Of a stretch of DNA of 64,000 nt, positions 10,303 through 21,525 are shown piece after piece. Source of the stretch: Magnolia sinica. Lineage: Eukaryota > Streptophyta > Magnoliopsida > Magnoliales > Magnoliaceae. Made by a program: the position numbers and the translations under genes. The stretch's first letter is position 1. Every line of letters starts with the position of its first letter. The stretch spans positions 41,718,501-41,782,500 of the forward strand of contig NC_080574.1 in NCBI RefSeq assembly GCF_029962835.1, read 5' to 3'. Under the pieces are notes generated by a model. The model was not told the DNA's origin. It searched no databases and worked only from the letters and a program-made list of their open reading frames with translations.

Positions 10303-10860
10303 TTTGAAATTCGGTCAGCCTAAGAATATGTTTGATTGGCCAAATTTCAACGATTCTATTCCAACGACTATCAAATTGCGCGGGATAAGATTTATTCAAA
10401 ATTCAGCTAGCCCAAGCCAAAATTTAGCTAGCCAAATTCCCAATTCGGCTGGCCGATTTCACTCAAAAAATCTGAGAATCCATTACTGGAAAATGACCCG
10501 AACTTTCTTTAGGCTGGCCGAACTTCAAGTTAGGCTGGCCAAATTTGCAACATATTTTTCAAATTTTTAAATATGAAAAATTGCCCAAACCTGAAATTAG
10601 GTTAGCCGAAGTAAGTTGGGCTGGCCAAACCTAAAGTTAGGATAATTGAAGTAAGTTGGACTAGCCGAACCTGAAGTTAGGCCGGCCGAACTTCAATGAA
10701 CTTATACAGAAGTTAACCCATTTTAATCATTTTTCGAAAGCACCTAACCTAGGGTCATTCTAAGGTCATTCTAGTCAAGGGCGAAAAGGAAATAAAAAAG
10801 GAAGCCCAATTTGTATAGGCCAACCTTGGAAGATATTTGTATAGGCCAACCACCAGGTGT
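10303..10860. repeat. Degenerate GGCTGGCCGAA phrase repeats
   Basis: At least ten variants of (G)GC(T/C)(G/A)GCC(G/A)AA are scattered with TTCAAGTTAG or CCTGAAGTTAG spacers, for example near 10450, 10512, 10534, 10605, 10620, 10660 and 10680. The spacing is irregular, so this is an imperfect minisatellite within an LTR-like block. The open frame at 10304-10570 is a product of the repeat, not a gene. Confidence 0.55.
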
Positions 10861-11083
10861 GCACTATATGTCTTGCTTAACCTTCAAAGTCCCTCTTCCT
10901 CCTAAACGCCTGATCCAAAACTCTAATGAGCCATTGCAAAGAGAAATGCAAATAAAGGGATGAAACTAATTCATTTTTACATGGCCCACCGGAGTTTTGT
11001 ATAGGGCTAAAAGTTGGGCTTACAAGGTTTTAAGGGGTGCCGCAACACATGGGTGCTCACCTAAGAGGGTGCACATGTGGGCA

Positions 11084-11086
<3 letters not shown>

Positions 11087-11122
<36 letters not shown>
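11087..11122. repeat. (CT)n microsatellite
   Basis: About 18 CT units abut the outer end of LTR1 of the large element, so the target-site duplication there cannot be read. Confidence 0.9.
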
Positions 11123-11125
<3 letters not shown>

Positions 11126-13540
11126 TAATGCCTCGTGTTTTCGAAACCAAAGTATATGACGCGTTTTCTAAAAACTGAAGTGTTAATCTTTAAAGATAAA
11201 TCCCACGTATATTTATTTTTTTCTTATTTTCTGTTTCAGAGTAAGCACTTAGGCGGAATATGAACAAATCAAACATAAAGGAAATTGCATATACATTCAA
11301 ATTATACGAGCGGTTGTCCATAATGACTTATACAAACCGATGCCTCAATGTTAACAATTATAAGAAATACACAATTTAACACATGAAAAATATTAAAATG
11401 TATATAAACTTAAGCCGCAAGATCGTGCAGCTTCTCTTGGCAGATACGGTCATGTATCCTTGACAATTGTACCCTGCTCCTCATCAGTTTGAATATGAAT
11501 ATCATTTAAGTCACCTGTACTACCTGTACGGTTATATATTCAATGAATGAGTAGCCAATTCATTGTGAATTTTCCTTAAGATTACACGCAACTGCATTAA
11601 GTAAGCATAGTTATAAATAAAAAGGTATCCAAAATAATACATGATGCAGTCTTATTAAATGCATGGATGCATGAGTGCACATCAGCTGGAGATGCTCATC
11701 CAGTTGGCTTTTGGGCGAAACCCATGCATGTGGCCAGTCACCAGTGAAAGTACATCGTACATGCATAGTACCAAGCTCACCGAAAGTGGGCCGATAATCG
11801 GTGGTATAGGAGCTAGCAAAATGATACCCTAACTAAATCCTACAGGCATGTGCTACAGCATTCAGGTCGCCCGTATGCTATGAATGCATGATTAGCCCAT
11901 CCGTTATTATTTCATTTACAACCAGCCAGTTTAATAAAGCTCAAAGGTCACTACGGGGGGTTCATTATCCAGCGTAGGCCGACAACTCAGGCATAGTGTC
12001 CCATTCCATCATCCCTGACTCATGAGACCTCCGCCTTAGGATGTTTAATAAAAGCTCATTGACTAGTGGGCAATCATAATTCAGTATATGTGGCTTACCA
12101 TCGTATGGTTGCATAAAAATAATATATCAAACCCGCATAAGAAAAATACCAAAACTAAGCCACATAGGACAAATATCAAAACTAAGCCACATAGGGCAAT
12201 TATCAAAACTATGTGATAAAAGACCATCCTCAAAAATCACTTAGACACAATAATCCATGGATGGTAAGCCCACATCAATATTCCGTTTAACACATCATTC
12301 AAGTAACCACTAAGTCGAAGGCCCATTATAAACACAATTAATCAAGTTACATCCCACGTATGGGTGTACATTTATAAGTGGGGTTTTCCACTGATCGATG
12401 TACCAGTTTAAGTTCTATAAGCAATCCATAAATAATCCACAAGCATGAGAAAATATACAGGATAAGTATTGAGCATGTAATCTAGCATTCAATTCCAACA
12501 ACTAGCACATGTAATTATATGATAAAGATATCAATTATTAACCAAAATTAAAATAAAAACTATCACTTAAGATAATGGAAAAATGGAAAGCTCAGGGGGA
12601 AGAATCATCACCTTACAAGTCGATTGACCAACTAATATTGCTAGGAAGTGTGCATGCCTTTAGTGTCAATTCCTACCACGAATTATGAAATTGTGCGGTT
12701 AGATCGAATTTCTACAAACCACTTTTGGTTAAGATTATAACCTAAGTTTTGGATTACTTAGGGTTAGGATCCTATCATAAAGTTTAGTTCGATGCTTATA
12801 TTATAGGATTTAAATCTTAAATAATAATAATAATTATTATTATTATTATTATCATCATCATCATCATTATTATTGTACAATGGATCAAATAATATTCATA
12901 AGAGGAGTATTAATCCATCAATATTAATAATGATAATTCACAAGTTGATATTTAAATATACCAACAATATCTAATATTCTCATAATAAATAATAATCTAT
13001 TAAATAATAGAGGTAATAGAAATAGAATATTTACTAACAATAATATGATGATGACTAATAATAATATTCATATTAACAATAATTATACTAATCCTATAAT
13101 GAAAGTGATAATATTTTCTAGTGATAATAATAATAGCTATCAATACTGAATCTATTCATGATAAATTTAAGGATGGTAAATAAAATATAAATGTCTAATA
13201 TCATAGTTTTGTTTATAATATCGAATACTAATATGAAGAATCAGCCAATGGTTAATCATGCTTAATAATTGCAATAATTATGTTAATATCGATGATAATA
13301 ATAAACCAAAATAATATGCTTTGGGGAGGAAAGTTGACTTACGCTAGTCGATTCAGTAACTCGACTTAACGTGATCTAATGTGGCTTGGAGACGAACCCC
13401 GCCTCTTGACTTGAACCAAACTTAGCAACATCTCACCTCCACATTCTTCTTTCTGTTCTTTTCTCTCTTCTTCTCTACTCGTCCAGCTACCCAGCTGGTG
13501 ACCCAAACCCGACTCAGACTTAATGTGTTGAGTCTACATG

Positions 13541-16500
13541 ACTTGTGTCACGCCCCAAACTCAGAAACCGGGCTCACAAAATTTTTGATCGCCGAATCCA
13601 GCGCCGACAGCCTCCGTAGTACCCCATTCTCGACTCCCAGCGTCCATTGGCCAGGTTCCGATCCTGGGATGCTACGAGGAGGATTTTCAACATCAGTTTG
13701 ATTCGTAATAAGCATAACCAAAGGCATAACCCACCAACAACAACCAAAAACTCCATCACATTTTCACTATAATCAAAAACTTTACAAGTATAATGAGCAT
13801 AAAGGGAAATACAATGATAATGGACAAAAAGCTCCAAGATGATCAACTATACACTCCTACCTCAGTGCTGCTGCGGTCTAACGTCACCTGCACGCAACGA
13901 TCGTGCATAAGCTTATGGAAAGCTTAGAGGGCAGTGAAAGTGTGTGCACAAGGTAGTAGTATACAGTATCAGAGTAATGCGGAATATACTGATGAATCCA
14001 TGAATGCCATTAGCCGTACCAAGGCTATACGATGCAAGGCATGGATGATGTCGGCCATACCAAGGCCATGCGGTGCGAAATGTAACTCAAGCATGCGAAT
14101 TCTTATCTAAGTCCACATATCAATACAGCTCAACTCTGGAATATCACCAGGGTCTAGTAAACTCCAACCAGATTGCCGCCCCATCAAGTGCAATAAGGTG
14201 AGTGGAAGAGACCTCACTATCCACCTGCCAATATCAGGCTCGGCTCGTCGATAGCGGACTCATTCCTCGAGCTGGTCAAACTAAGCCTAGCTTTATCCCC
14301 TCCTCTCAGGTGGGTAAGGCCACAACCCCTCCTAACCGACCACGACACAGTGAAAATTGGCCATCTGATAATCGACACTCGGCGCTCGACAATCTCTAGA
14401 CGTTGAGCAACCTCTTGGTACCATAAGGGTTTAGGGACTTGCACCCAATTTCTATAAAATTAAACTTTTCATCCAAATAACCACGATATGCCTGGCCCGA
14501 TTCGTTGGGCGTAAACCATATCACACAACGTGAATGCATGAATCACACATCCCCATGGGAATCTCTATCATGTGAGTAGGCAACATGCTTACAAAAAACA
14601 ATCTACCTAAAGACATATGCTATGATCAGTCACTTTGCATATCAAGCACATATATGATGCGTATGATCATGATTATAGAACTATACTAACATGTTATATA
14701 GTGATGTATTATGTTCATCACATGGATGGGCCAGGGGGCCTACAAGTATGGGCCTAACAATAGGCCCTAAGGAGAATTATAATGCAGATATTTAACCAAC
14801 ATTATTCTTACAATGTGGACGTCAAACCATCATTGCTCCCAAGGCACGGCCGCCATAAACATCATTACTTAAACCATGTTAGGGTCACACATTGTAATAG
14901 ACTTGAGTACATCCAATTGGGCCTTGACCCATGGGCCTTAGATACAAAAAAAAATGGGCCGCATCACATGGGCCTTATGTATATCAGGTGGGCCTCAATG
15001 GATGGGCCATAACTACATCAAGATGGGCCTAATCATATGGGCCTCATATATAGGCCATATGTACATTGCAATGGGCCACAAATAAACCAAGATGGGCCTC
15101 ATACATATATCAAGGTAGGGTCTTAATGGACGGCCACAAATAACTCAAGATGGGCCCCATACATATACCAAAGTGGGGTCTCAATGGATGGTCACAAATA
15201 ACTCAAGATGGGCCCCATACATATACCAAAGAGGGGTCTACTTAAACTATAGATCTGACTCATTCCTTAGCTCATGCCATAAAATGAGCTTCTAAGATGG
15301 TTGGACGGATTGGGTGCAACCCATGCATCTTGGTGGGTCCCAACGTCAGGGATGGAAGGTGGGACCCCCTGTCCTTGTGGAATGGGTGGATGGCATGTAT
15401 AAAACACATACCCCATAGTGGGTTCCCGTCCCTGGGTGGTGGGAATAAAACACATGTATTGTTGGGGTCCCAAGTGGGGCCCACCACAATGTTGATGATA
15501 AATCCACGGACATGGAAGAAGAGTAAAAACAAATTTCATATTGAATCCAAAAATTCTATGACCCAAAAGGGTTTAATGGTAACATTCTGAGCGCTGGATG
15601 TGGTTGAACTTTTTTGGAGGGGGCCCACTTCAGGAAGGGGCCCACCCAATGAACAGGTTGGATGACAAATATATATCATGGTGGGCCCTCAGCTGGAGCC
15701 GTGAGTCCCTGCCTGTGGACGTCCAGCGCACCAGGACGTACCGCGTCCTTGCCAGCAGCAGCAGCAAATGCTGCTATTTGCTTTTTTTAAAAAAAATAGG
15801 TTTTTCTAAGGTTTTTTGTGCGTGGGGCCTGCATTGGAAGAATCCAACCCCGCCATTGCTTCCCATATCTCAAGACAAGCCAAACAAGCCCAATATTCAA
15901 TATATTTTGAGGTATAGAAACGACGGGGGGATATTTCAACGGTAAACCCGTTGTTTGCTATGCTATGGCCCGCCCGAAAGTCGGATTGGCCCTATCTTTC
16001 AGCTCAACGCCTAAAATGAGCTTGGAAAAGGAATGGATGACATGGATTGAATACATACATCAAGGTGGGGCCTATATGAGTGGGCCACCCCATAAGCTTG
16101 GAAACAAGCTAATATTTGTGTTTTCCCTTTTTGTCCCTGGATCTTTTTGGGAAATCATTGAGGTGGGCCCTGAGATGGGATGAATGGTGTGGGTGCAACA
16201 CATTTAAAGTGGGCCCCACTTATAAATGGCTTGGATAAAATACCTGCCTCATGGTGGGGTCCATCCTGATGGGCCACATGACCATAATAACATAAGAAAA
16301 GAAAAATGAAAAAGAGGGAGAGAGAAAGAGAGAGTGGGACACGCATGATGGAGGGACCCCGACATTATGGGCCCTCCCTTACAATCAATCATACATCAAG
16401 TGGGTCCCAATACATGTGGGCCCATCAAATCAAAGATCAACGGTGGGGATTCCTTTCTCCACTGAAATAGAAGGTCTAGATGACGCCTTTTCAAACTAGA

Positions 16501-17355
16501 AAGTAAACATCATGATAGGGTCCATGGAGAATGGCCCCATCATGGAATGATATTAAGCCATTAGCCACATCTTAGGGTCCAAAGTGAGATCCATACCATC
16601 GATCGGTATGCCTCACTTAGCCTATCATGAAAACATGAAAAACTAGCCTATAGAATCACCCACCGTTTAATCTTCTTGGTACATTGGAAAGTCGGTCTCC
16701 ATATGCTTCACTTTGATGGAGGGTGATGAGTTTTGAATGGCTAGGATGATGGTTCTTAGGGTGGGAAGTGGGCCACAAAAATCACTTTCTCTCTTGGGAA
16801 GGGCTTGGACATGAGCACCTCTCTTGGCTTGGGATTGAGTTGAGAAATGAGAGAGAGGGTTGTAAAGAGAGAGAGATGTGATAGAGTGATGGATGGGAGA
16901 GAAGGGATGGGTGTGTAAGAGCCTTTTTAACTTTTGTGGTAGAGTGTGTAAGAAAGGTATGGGTGGTGTAAGAAACTTTTAACTTTGGGGTTACTTGGGG
17001 ATGGGTGAGGGTGATGGTGTACTTGAAATGATGGGATTGATTGATTGATTGATTGATGTGACAAGTCGTAGAGATTCTCTCAAAATTTGCACGCGCGGTG
17101 TTTTCCTCGCACTAAACGGGGACCTACATCTCCTGATCAGGGTATCGGATCGGCGCGCGAGTCGCGGCATCCGAACTGTGGCGACGATGCGGTTGCTAAG
17201 GTACAAGTCTCAGGTTGAGTCGACTCGGGTTGACGGCATGTGACTCAGGATAGTGCGCAAATACTGGTTAAGGGTCGAAGGTTGCCGGAATTCGACCGGG
17301 AAGACCGCGGAAGTCTATGGCATAGTATAATCTAGGATACGGGGCTTACAACTTG
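13541..17355. mobile_element. 3.8-kb solo-LTR-like insertion, TSD ACTTG
   Basis: A 3805-bp insert (13546-17350) begins TGTCACGCCCCAAACTC and ends GGGGCTTACA. It is flanked by ACTTG at 13541-13545 and 17351-17355. The undisturbed site is visible in LTR2 (CATGACTTGACAATAAG near 23920), so insertion is certain. The TG...CA ends, TGT/ACA inverted termini and 5-bp duplication fit a solo LTR left by LTR-LTR recombination. It has no primer site, polypurine tract or pol. The interior is rich in GTGGGCC phrases (15000-16450). The TGTCACGCCCC start resembles long-LTR Ty3/gypsy families. A non-autonomous element with undetected LTRs is less likely. Confidence 0.75.
15079..15241. repeat. ~61-bp tandem repeat, about 2.7 copies
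   Basis: Three successive units carry GGCCACAAATAA.(T/C)CAAGATGGGCC, CATACATAT and AAGG..GGGTCT. It lies inside the 3.8-kb solo-LTR-like insert. The last two units are nearly identical, implying a recent duplication. Confidence 0.7.
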
Positions 17356-17704
17356 ACAATAAGTTGGACTCACACAAGAATGGACCTAACTCGGTCCATG
17401 ACTGACTCAAGTCGTGTTGTCATGGCAAATAGCCCCCACATGCACTCTCCATATTTCTCTCTATCCCTATCTCTCCCTGATGGACTTCAGCAAAGCCTGG
17501 ACCAGGCCCAAGCATGGCCCGACCCAGCTGGACTCAGTTCTAGTCGAGTTGACTCGGTCCCAGCAGAGTTGACTCAGCCCCCTCTGTCTCTAGTTTCTCT
17601 TCTTCTCTCTTCTTCCTTTCTCTCTTTTCTCTCACTCTTTTCCTCCTTCTATTCTTCCTTTCTTTCCTCGTCTCTCTTTTCCTTTCCTTCTATTCTCCTC
17701 CTTT

Positions 17705-17707
<3 letters not shown>

Positions 17708-17751
<44 letters not shown>
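17708..17751. repeat. (CT)n microsatellite in LTR1
   Basis: About 22 CT units within a longer pyrimidine-rich region (17580-17800). It is the source of the serine/leucine-repeat and arginine/glutamate-repeat open frames there, which are not genes. Confidence 0.9.
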
Positions 17752-17758
<7 letters not shown>

Positions 17759-19899
17759 CTTCTTCCTGATTTCTCTCTCTCTTTCCTCCCTGGGGTGAGC
17801 TGGACCAAACCAGCCTACCCCAAACTTGGTGCAAGTCCACCACCCCAACTCTTTCTCTTTTCACTCAAAACCCTACGCCAACTAGTTGCTAGACTAAACT
17901 AGACCCGACCTGACCTGTACAACCTGACCCAATGACTCGGGTAGTCGCACCAGTGACTTGGTTGCGGTGAGTTGATGACGCACACACCCACACTCTCTCT
18001 GTTTCTCTTCCTCTCTTCTCACCGCTTCTTTCTTCCTTTCTCCTTACTTCTCTCTCTGGACTTCCACATGGTCTGGACTCGATTCAAACAACCCAATTCA
18101 GCCAGTGACTCAAGGTAACTTAGTGTGGCTCAAACGGAGAAGAAGAAGACATCCATTAATGACGTCTTTGACATCTCCATTTTTTCACTAATCTAACCCT
18201 TGAAAGCGGTCCATATGGACCCTAGGAAGCTTGCAGATAAGCTTCATCGAAGCTTTGAGGAGATTGGGTCTATGGGTTCAAAGGTAGGAGGGATAGGCAG
18301 ATTTTCAAGTGAAACTGCCAGAAAATGGAGGAGGTGTTCCTGCTGCTTAATCCTTACGCCTTTTATGCTTACCCTAACTCTTCCTAGACCGTTGGATTGA
18401 ACCCAAACGGTCGGGATATGATTTGTTTGAAACCACTCCCAAAATCGGTCGGTAATGCAAAACCGGTCGTTGTTTTGGTTAGGCTACGGAAGAGAGCCCT
18501 AAGTTGAAGGGCGGGGATTGCTTTGGAATAAATGGTCGAGATAGAGAATGAGGGGCGCACACGGATCGCCAAGCTGGCAACAATGGTTTGGAATTTCCAT
18601 TTTTGGAAAGCATTTATGCTTGCAAGTCATGTTTGCATCAAAAATCGTGTGCATGCACATGTGTTGAATCGTGCGAAACTTATCAAGTTTTGGTCGCAGG
18701 TGGATCCTCTACCAAATGGACAGTTTAGATTTCTTATTTGGATTATCATGGTCAACCACGTACATCACAAGCGGACGTTGTCCGTTCGAACTGGGCTCGG
18801 GCGTGAATACGTAACGAGAACGAGGAGTTTCCTCTACGGCACAGCCTGGTCAAATGCTCTTTGATCGGCATGGTGCATTGCCGATGTACAACTCCTGTGC
18901 ACACACACAGATTGTGTGGGGCCCACAATGATGCCCTGAGAAATCCACTCCGTCCATAGAGTCTGTAGGCCTAACTGGGTCATTTGACCAAAGATGTGAC
19001 AAACCCAAAGCTTAGGTGAGCCGTACTAACCGAATTACGGTCTTTAGGTGCCGATTACATCAATCCAATGGTCGAATCGACCCGGATCTAACCATCAACG
19101 ATCAGAAGGTCCTAATGGGTCATTTGCATGTTCAAGACTATCCAATAATAATATTAATTTTATTTTTATTTTATTTTATTATATATATATATTGTCGTGT
19201 TGTGGTCCCACTCTGTAGATTATTCAGACTATCCATCTCATGATTTTATATTATTAAATATTTAACTATTATTATTATTTTATTACCTATACATTGTTAT
19301 TTATTTTTGTTATTATTATTATTATTATTATATCTATATGTAAGATGTGGGGCTACTCGTTATGCGTCATTTAGTTACATACCCTAATACTAGGGTTAAT
19401 TTGCATTAAAGTGAGCTACACCACGTGAATCTCTAATTACCAAATCACGATTTACTGAGCATTCAAACAATCCAATGATTAGATTGACTAGCATTTAATT
19501 ATCAATAACCCTTAGGGTCCTAAAGAATGTTTAGGTTTGATTTGGGAGTTGGATATGAAACCAGATAATCTAATCTGTGTTTTCAAATAATGGATCACCC
19601 TACAGGACGTCGTAAACCTGATGAACGGTGGGTCTTTGGATTTAGATTCTTCAATCGATGATGAATGGTTTAATTGTTCTATCAAAGTAATTGAGATCCC
19701 AAAATAGATGTCTTAGAAGCTATGATGGACTATTTTAAAAAATCAATCGAATGGATAATTTGATGTGTGGATGGGAATTACTTTCAACGGTCATATTTAT
19801 ATTATAATGAGGGTGAACATTCAAATAAGCTAGGTTAGTGTTCATACTAAGTTGGGTGACACGGTAACACCCAAGTACTGAAAAATACGGGGTGTTACA

Positions 19900-21525
19900 A
19901 TCTAACCCCCCTTAAAGAAAATCTCGTCCTCGAGATTTGATAATGCTCATCACAATCCTTAACCGTCAAGTATTTAGGTTATCCTGATGGTGTTCCTTAT
20001 CTTATGTAAGTCCAAGTGTTTCATCAAAACCTAGACTTAAAGAGGCCATACCTAAGTTATCCATCCATGCTCCTTGGGTCTTTAGTCTGAAAGATCATTC
20101 AATGTATTTGTGTTCCCTTAAAGATTAAAAATCCTCATTTTTTTTGTATCTATCAAAACTGGGAATGTATTTCCATGTCTAACGACATCGCAATTCCCTA
20201 TAATATTTCCTAAGATTATAAGTTCATTTAGGTGGTAACTAATAACAATATCTCATCATTCCATTTATTTTCTTTTACCTTTAGTGATAGTTCCCCATTG
20301 TCTAAGGTATGATACAATTTATCCATTTTCATTGTTCGAGCTAACACGAATGGATGGTTGCAGTAGGTTTGAGCCCGATACATGGGTCATCTGCCTACGT
20401 AGAACAGACAATCCACTAGTATCAATTCATAATCCTAATAAGTCTCGATCCTTTGCTTGATCAGGGCATTGAGATCATTGAGATTTACTAGGACTTAGTT
20501 TGAGTCAAATTGCGTGAACTTCGCTTAAACATATTTCCATCAGTTCTTGATCCCGATTGTTCTAGACTCTTGGGAAATATCAAGTAACATTATATTCTCA
20601 TAAATGATAAGTCACTTTCATTGTGCACTCTGATTACATAATGTACTGCCTGGAAATTTTAGGACCAAGATTCCTACATGAAATCTGGGTTTGAATTTTT
20701 GCAACATTTATCTAGGATCCCAGTCTAATCCCGATACACTCAGTCTATGGTTGAAAATCTACCTAAAATTCTTTAACTTCACTTTAGTTAACCTTGGGTG
20801 CTAAAATTTATAAGAATTATCGTCTCTAACCAACGAGATGCATTAAGGAATTTAAATTACAATTGCTAATATGATTCTTCAAGTTTAGCGAACATTCATG
20901 TCTAATCTAACATATGATGTGGTGGGTAAGGGGTTTTCTCATAATGCCTAAGGTTGTTTCATTTACTGAATATTGCAACAACATTATTTCTAACTACAAA
21001 AATTTTAAGTAGTTCAAATTCCTATGTTTATAAAACTTGTTCACTAAGAGTCAAGTTCAAGGAATGTTCTAATGGATCTTGTTTAATCGTAGTGGGCATT
21101 TTCTCTCCCACAGTTCGTAAGTTTTGTTTTCAAGTTCAAATAGTAGTTCTAGTAATTTAATTTGGACCAAAGTTTTCATTTCTGAGTTCGAATGACTAAA
21201 CCTAAAATCTTCAAGGGAACCTAAGTTCATTTCTAAGTCCTACGATTATCCAAATAATGTGCCAGGGAACCTAAAATTTTGAGTTCCTATATTCTCAATT
21301 TCTCCTACTTCTAAGGGGATTCCACATCAATTCAAATAACTATCTTAATAATTTATGAAGGAACCTAAGTTTGGGTTTCTACATCCTCAATCATTCTTCT
21401 AAGTCTAAGGGAAATTAACTTAAGTTCAAATTTCTAAATTCAAACATCCTAACTTGAGACATTTAAGGCTTGTATAAGTTCATTTCCCAAGGCCTGGTTT
21501 GTCCAAACTATGCTCTAATACCAAC
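19900..21525 (-). mobile_element. LARD internal domain, non-coding
   Basis: The 1.6-kb region lies between the LTRs. At its 3' end (minus strand) the polypurine tract AAGGGGGGTTAGA occupies 19901-19913, preceded by an AATCTCGAGGACGAGATTTT block, the vestige of a pol C-terminus. At its 5' end is the PBS. In between, AT-rich sequence shows no gag, protease, RT or integrase motif in any frame. The length and lack of coding are constitutive features of LARD or TRIM-type elements. Confidence 0.8.
21512..21523 (-). promoter_or_regulatory. Primer-binding site, initiator Met tRNA
   Basis: The minus strand reads TGGTATTAGAGC, one mismatch from TGGTATCAGAGC, 2 bases inside LTR2. It sets the element on the minus strand and makes LTR2 the 5' LTR of this unit. 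Confidence 0.85.

Larger units (their letters stand above)
11124..19899 (-). repeat. LARD LTR1 (with 3.8-kb insert)
   Basis: The ends are TGTAATGCC at 11124 and GGGGTGTTACA at 19899. Its two parts (11124-13545 and 17351-19899) align with LTR2 at 21526-23930 and 23931-26284 plus 38335-38747. Without the insert it is about 4.97 kb. It contains several simple repeats whose lengths differ from LTR2 (ATT/ATC near 12825-12875; CT near 17708-17751), so the copies have diverged by slippage as well as by substitution. Confidence 0.85.

Noticed and set aside
15267-15590. Overlapping ~100-residue frames on both strands
   Set aside because: They sit in GTGGGCCCAC-rich LTR sequence; the frames arise from low stop density in GC-rich repeat words, with no motif.
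13546-17350. Autonomous transposon
   Set aside because: No transposase, pol or gag signature in any frame; ends and TSD point to a solo LTR.
17353-17864. Long open frames of serine/leucine or arginine/glutamate repeats
   Set aside because: They are translations of (CT)n runs inside LARD LTRs; the same occurs at 24293-24677. No protein-like composition or homologue features.
19900-21525. Hidden gag-pol in the LARD internal region
   Set aside because: Only the vestigial pol end next to the polypurine tract is visible; no DRD, YVDD-like or zinc-knuckle motif was found on the minus strand.
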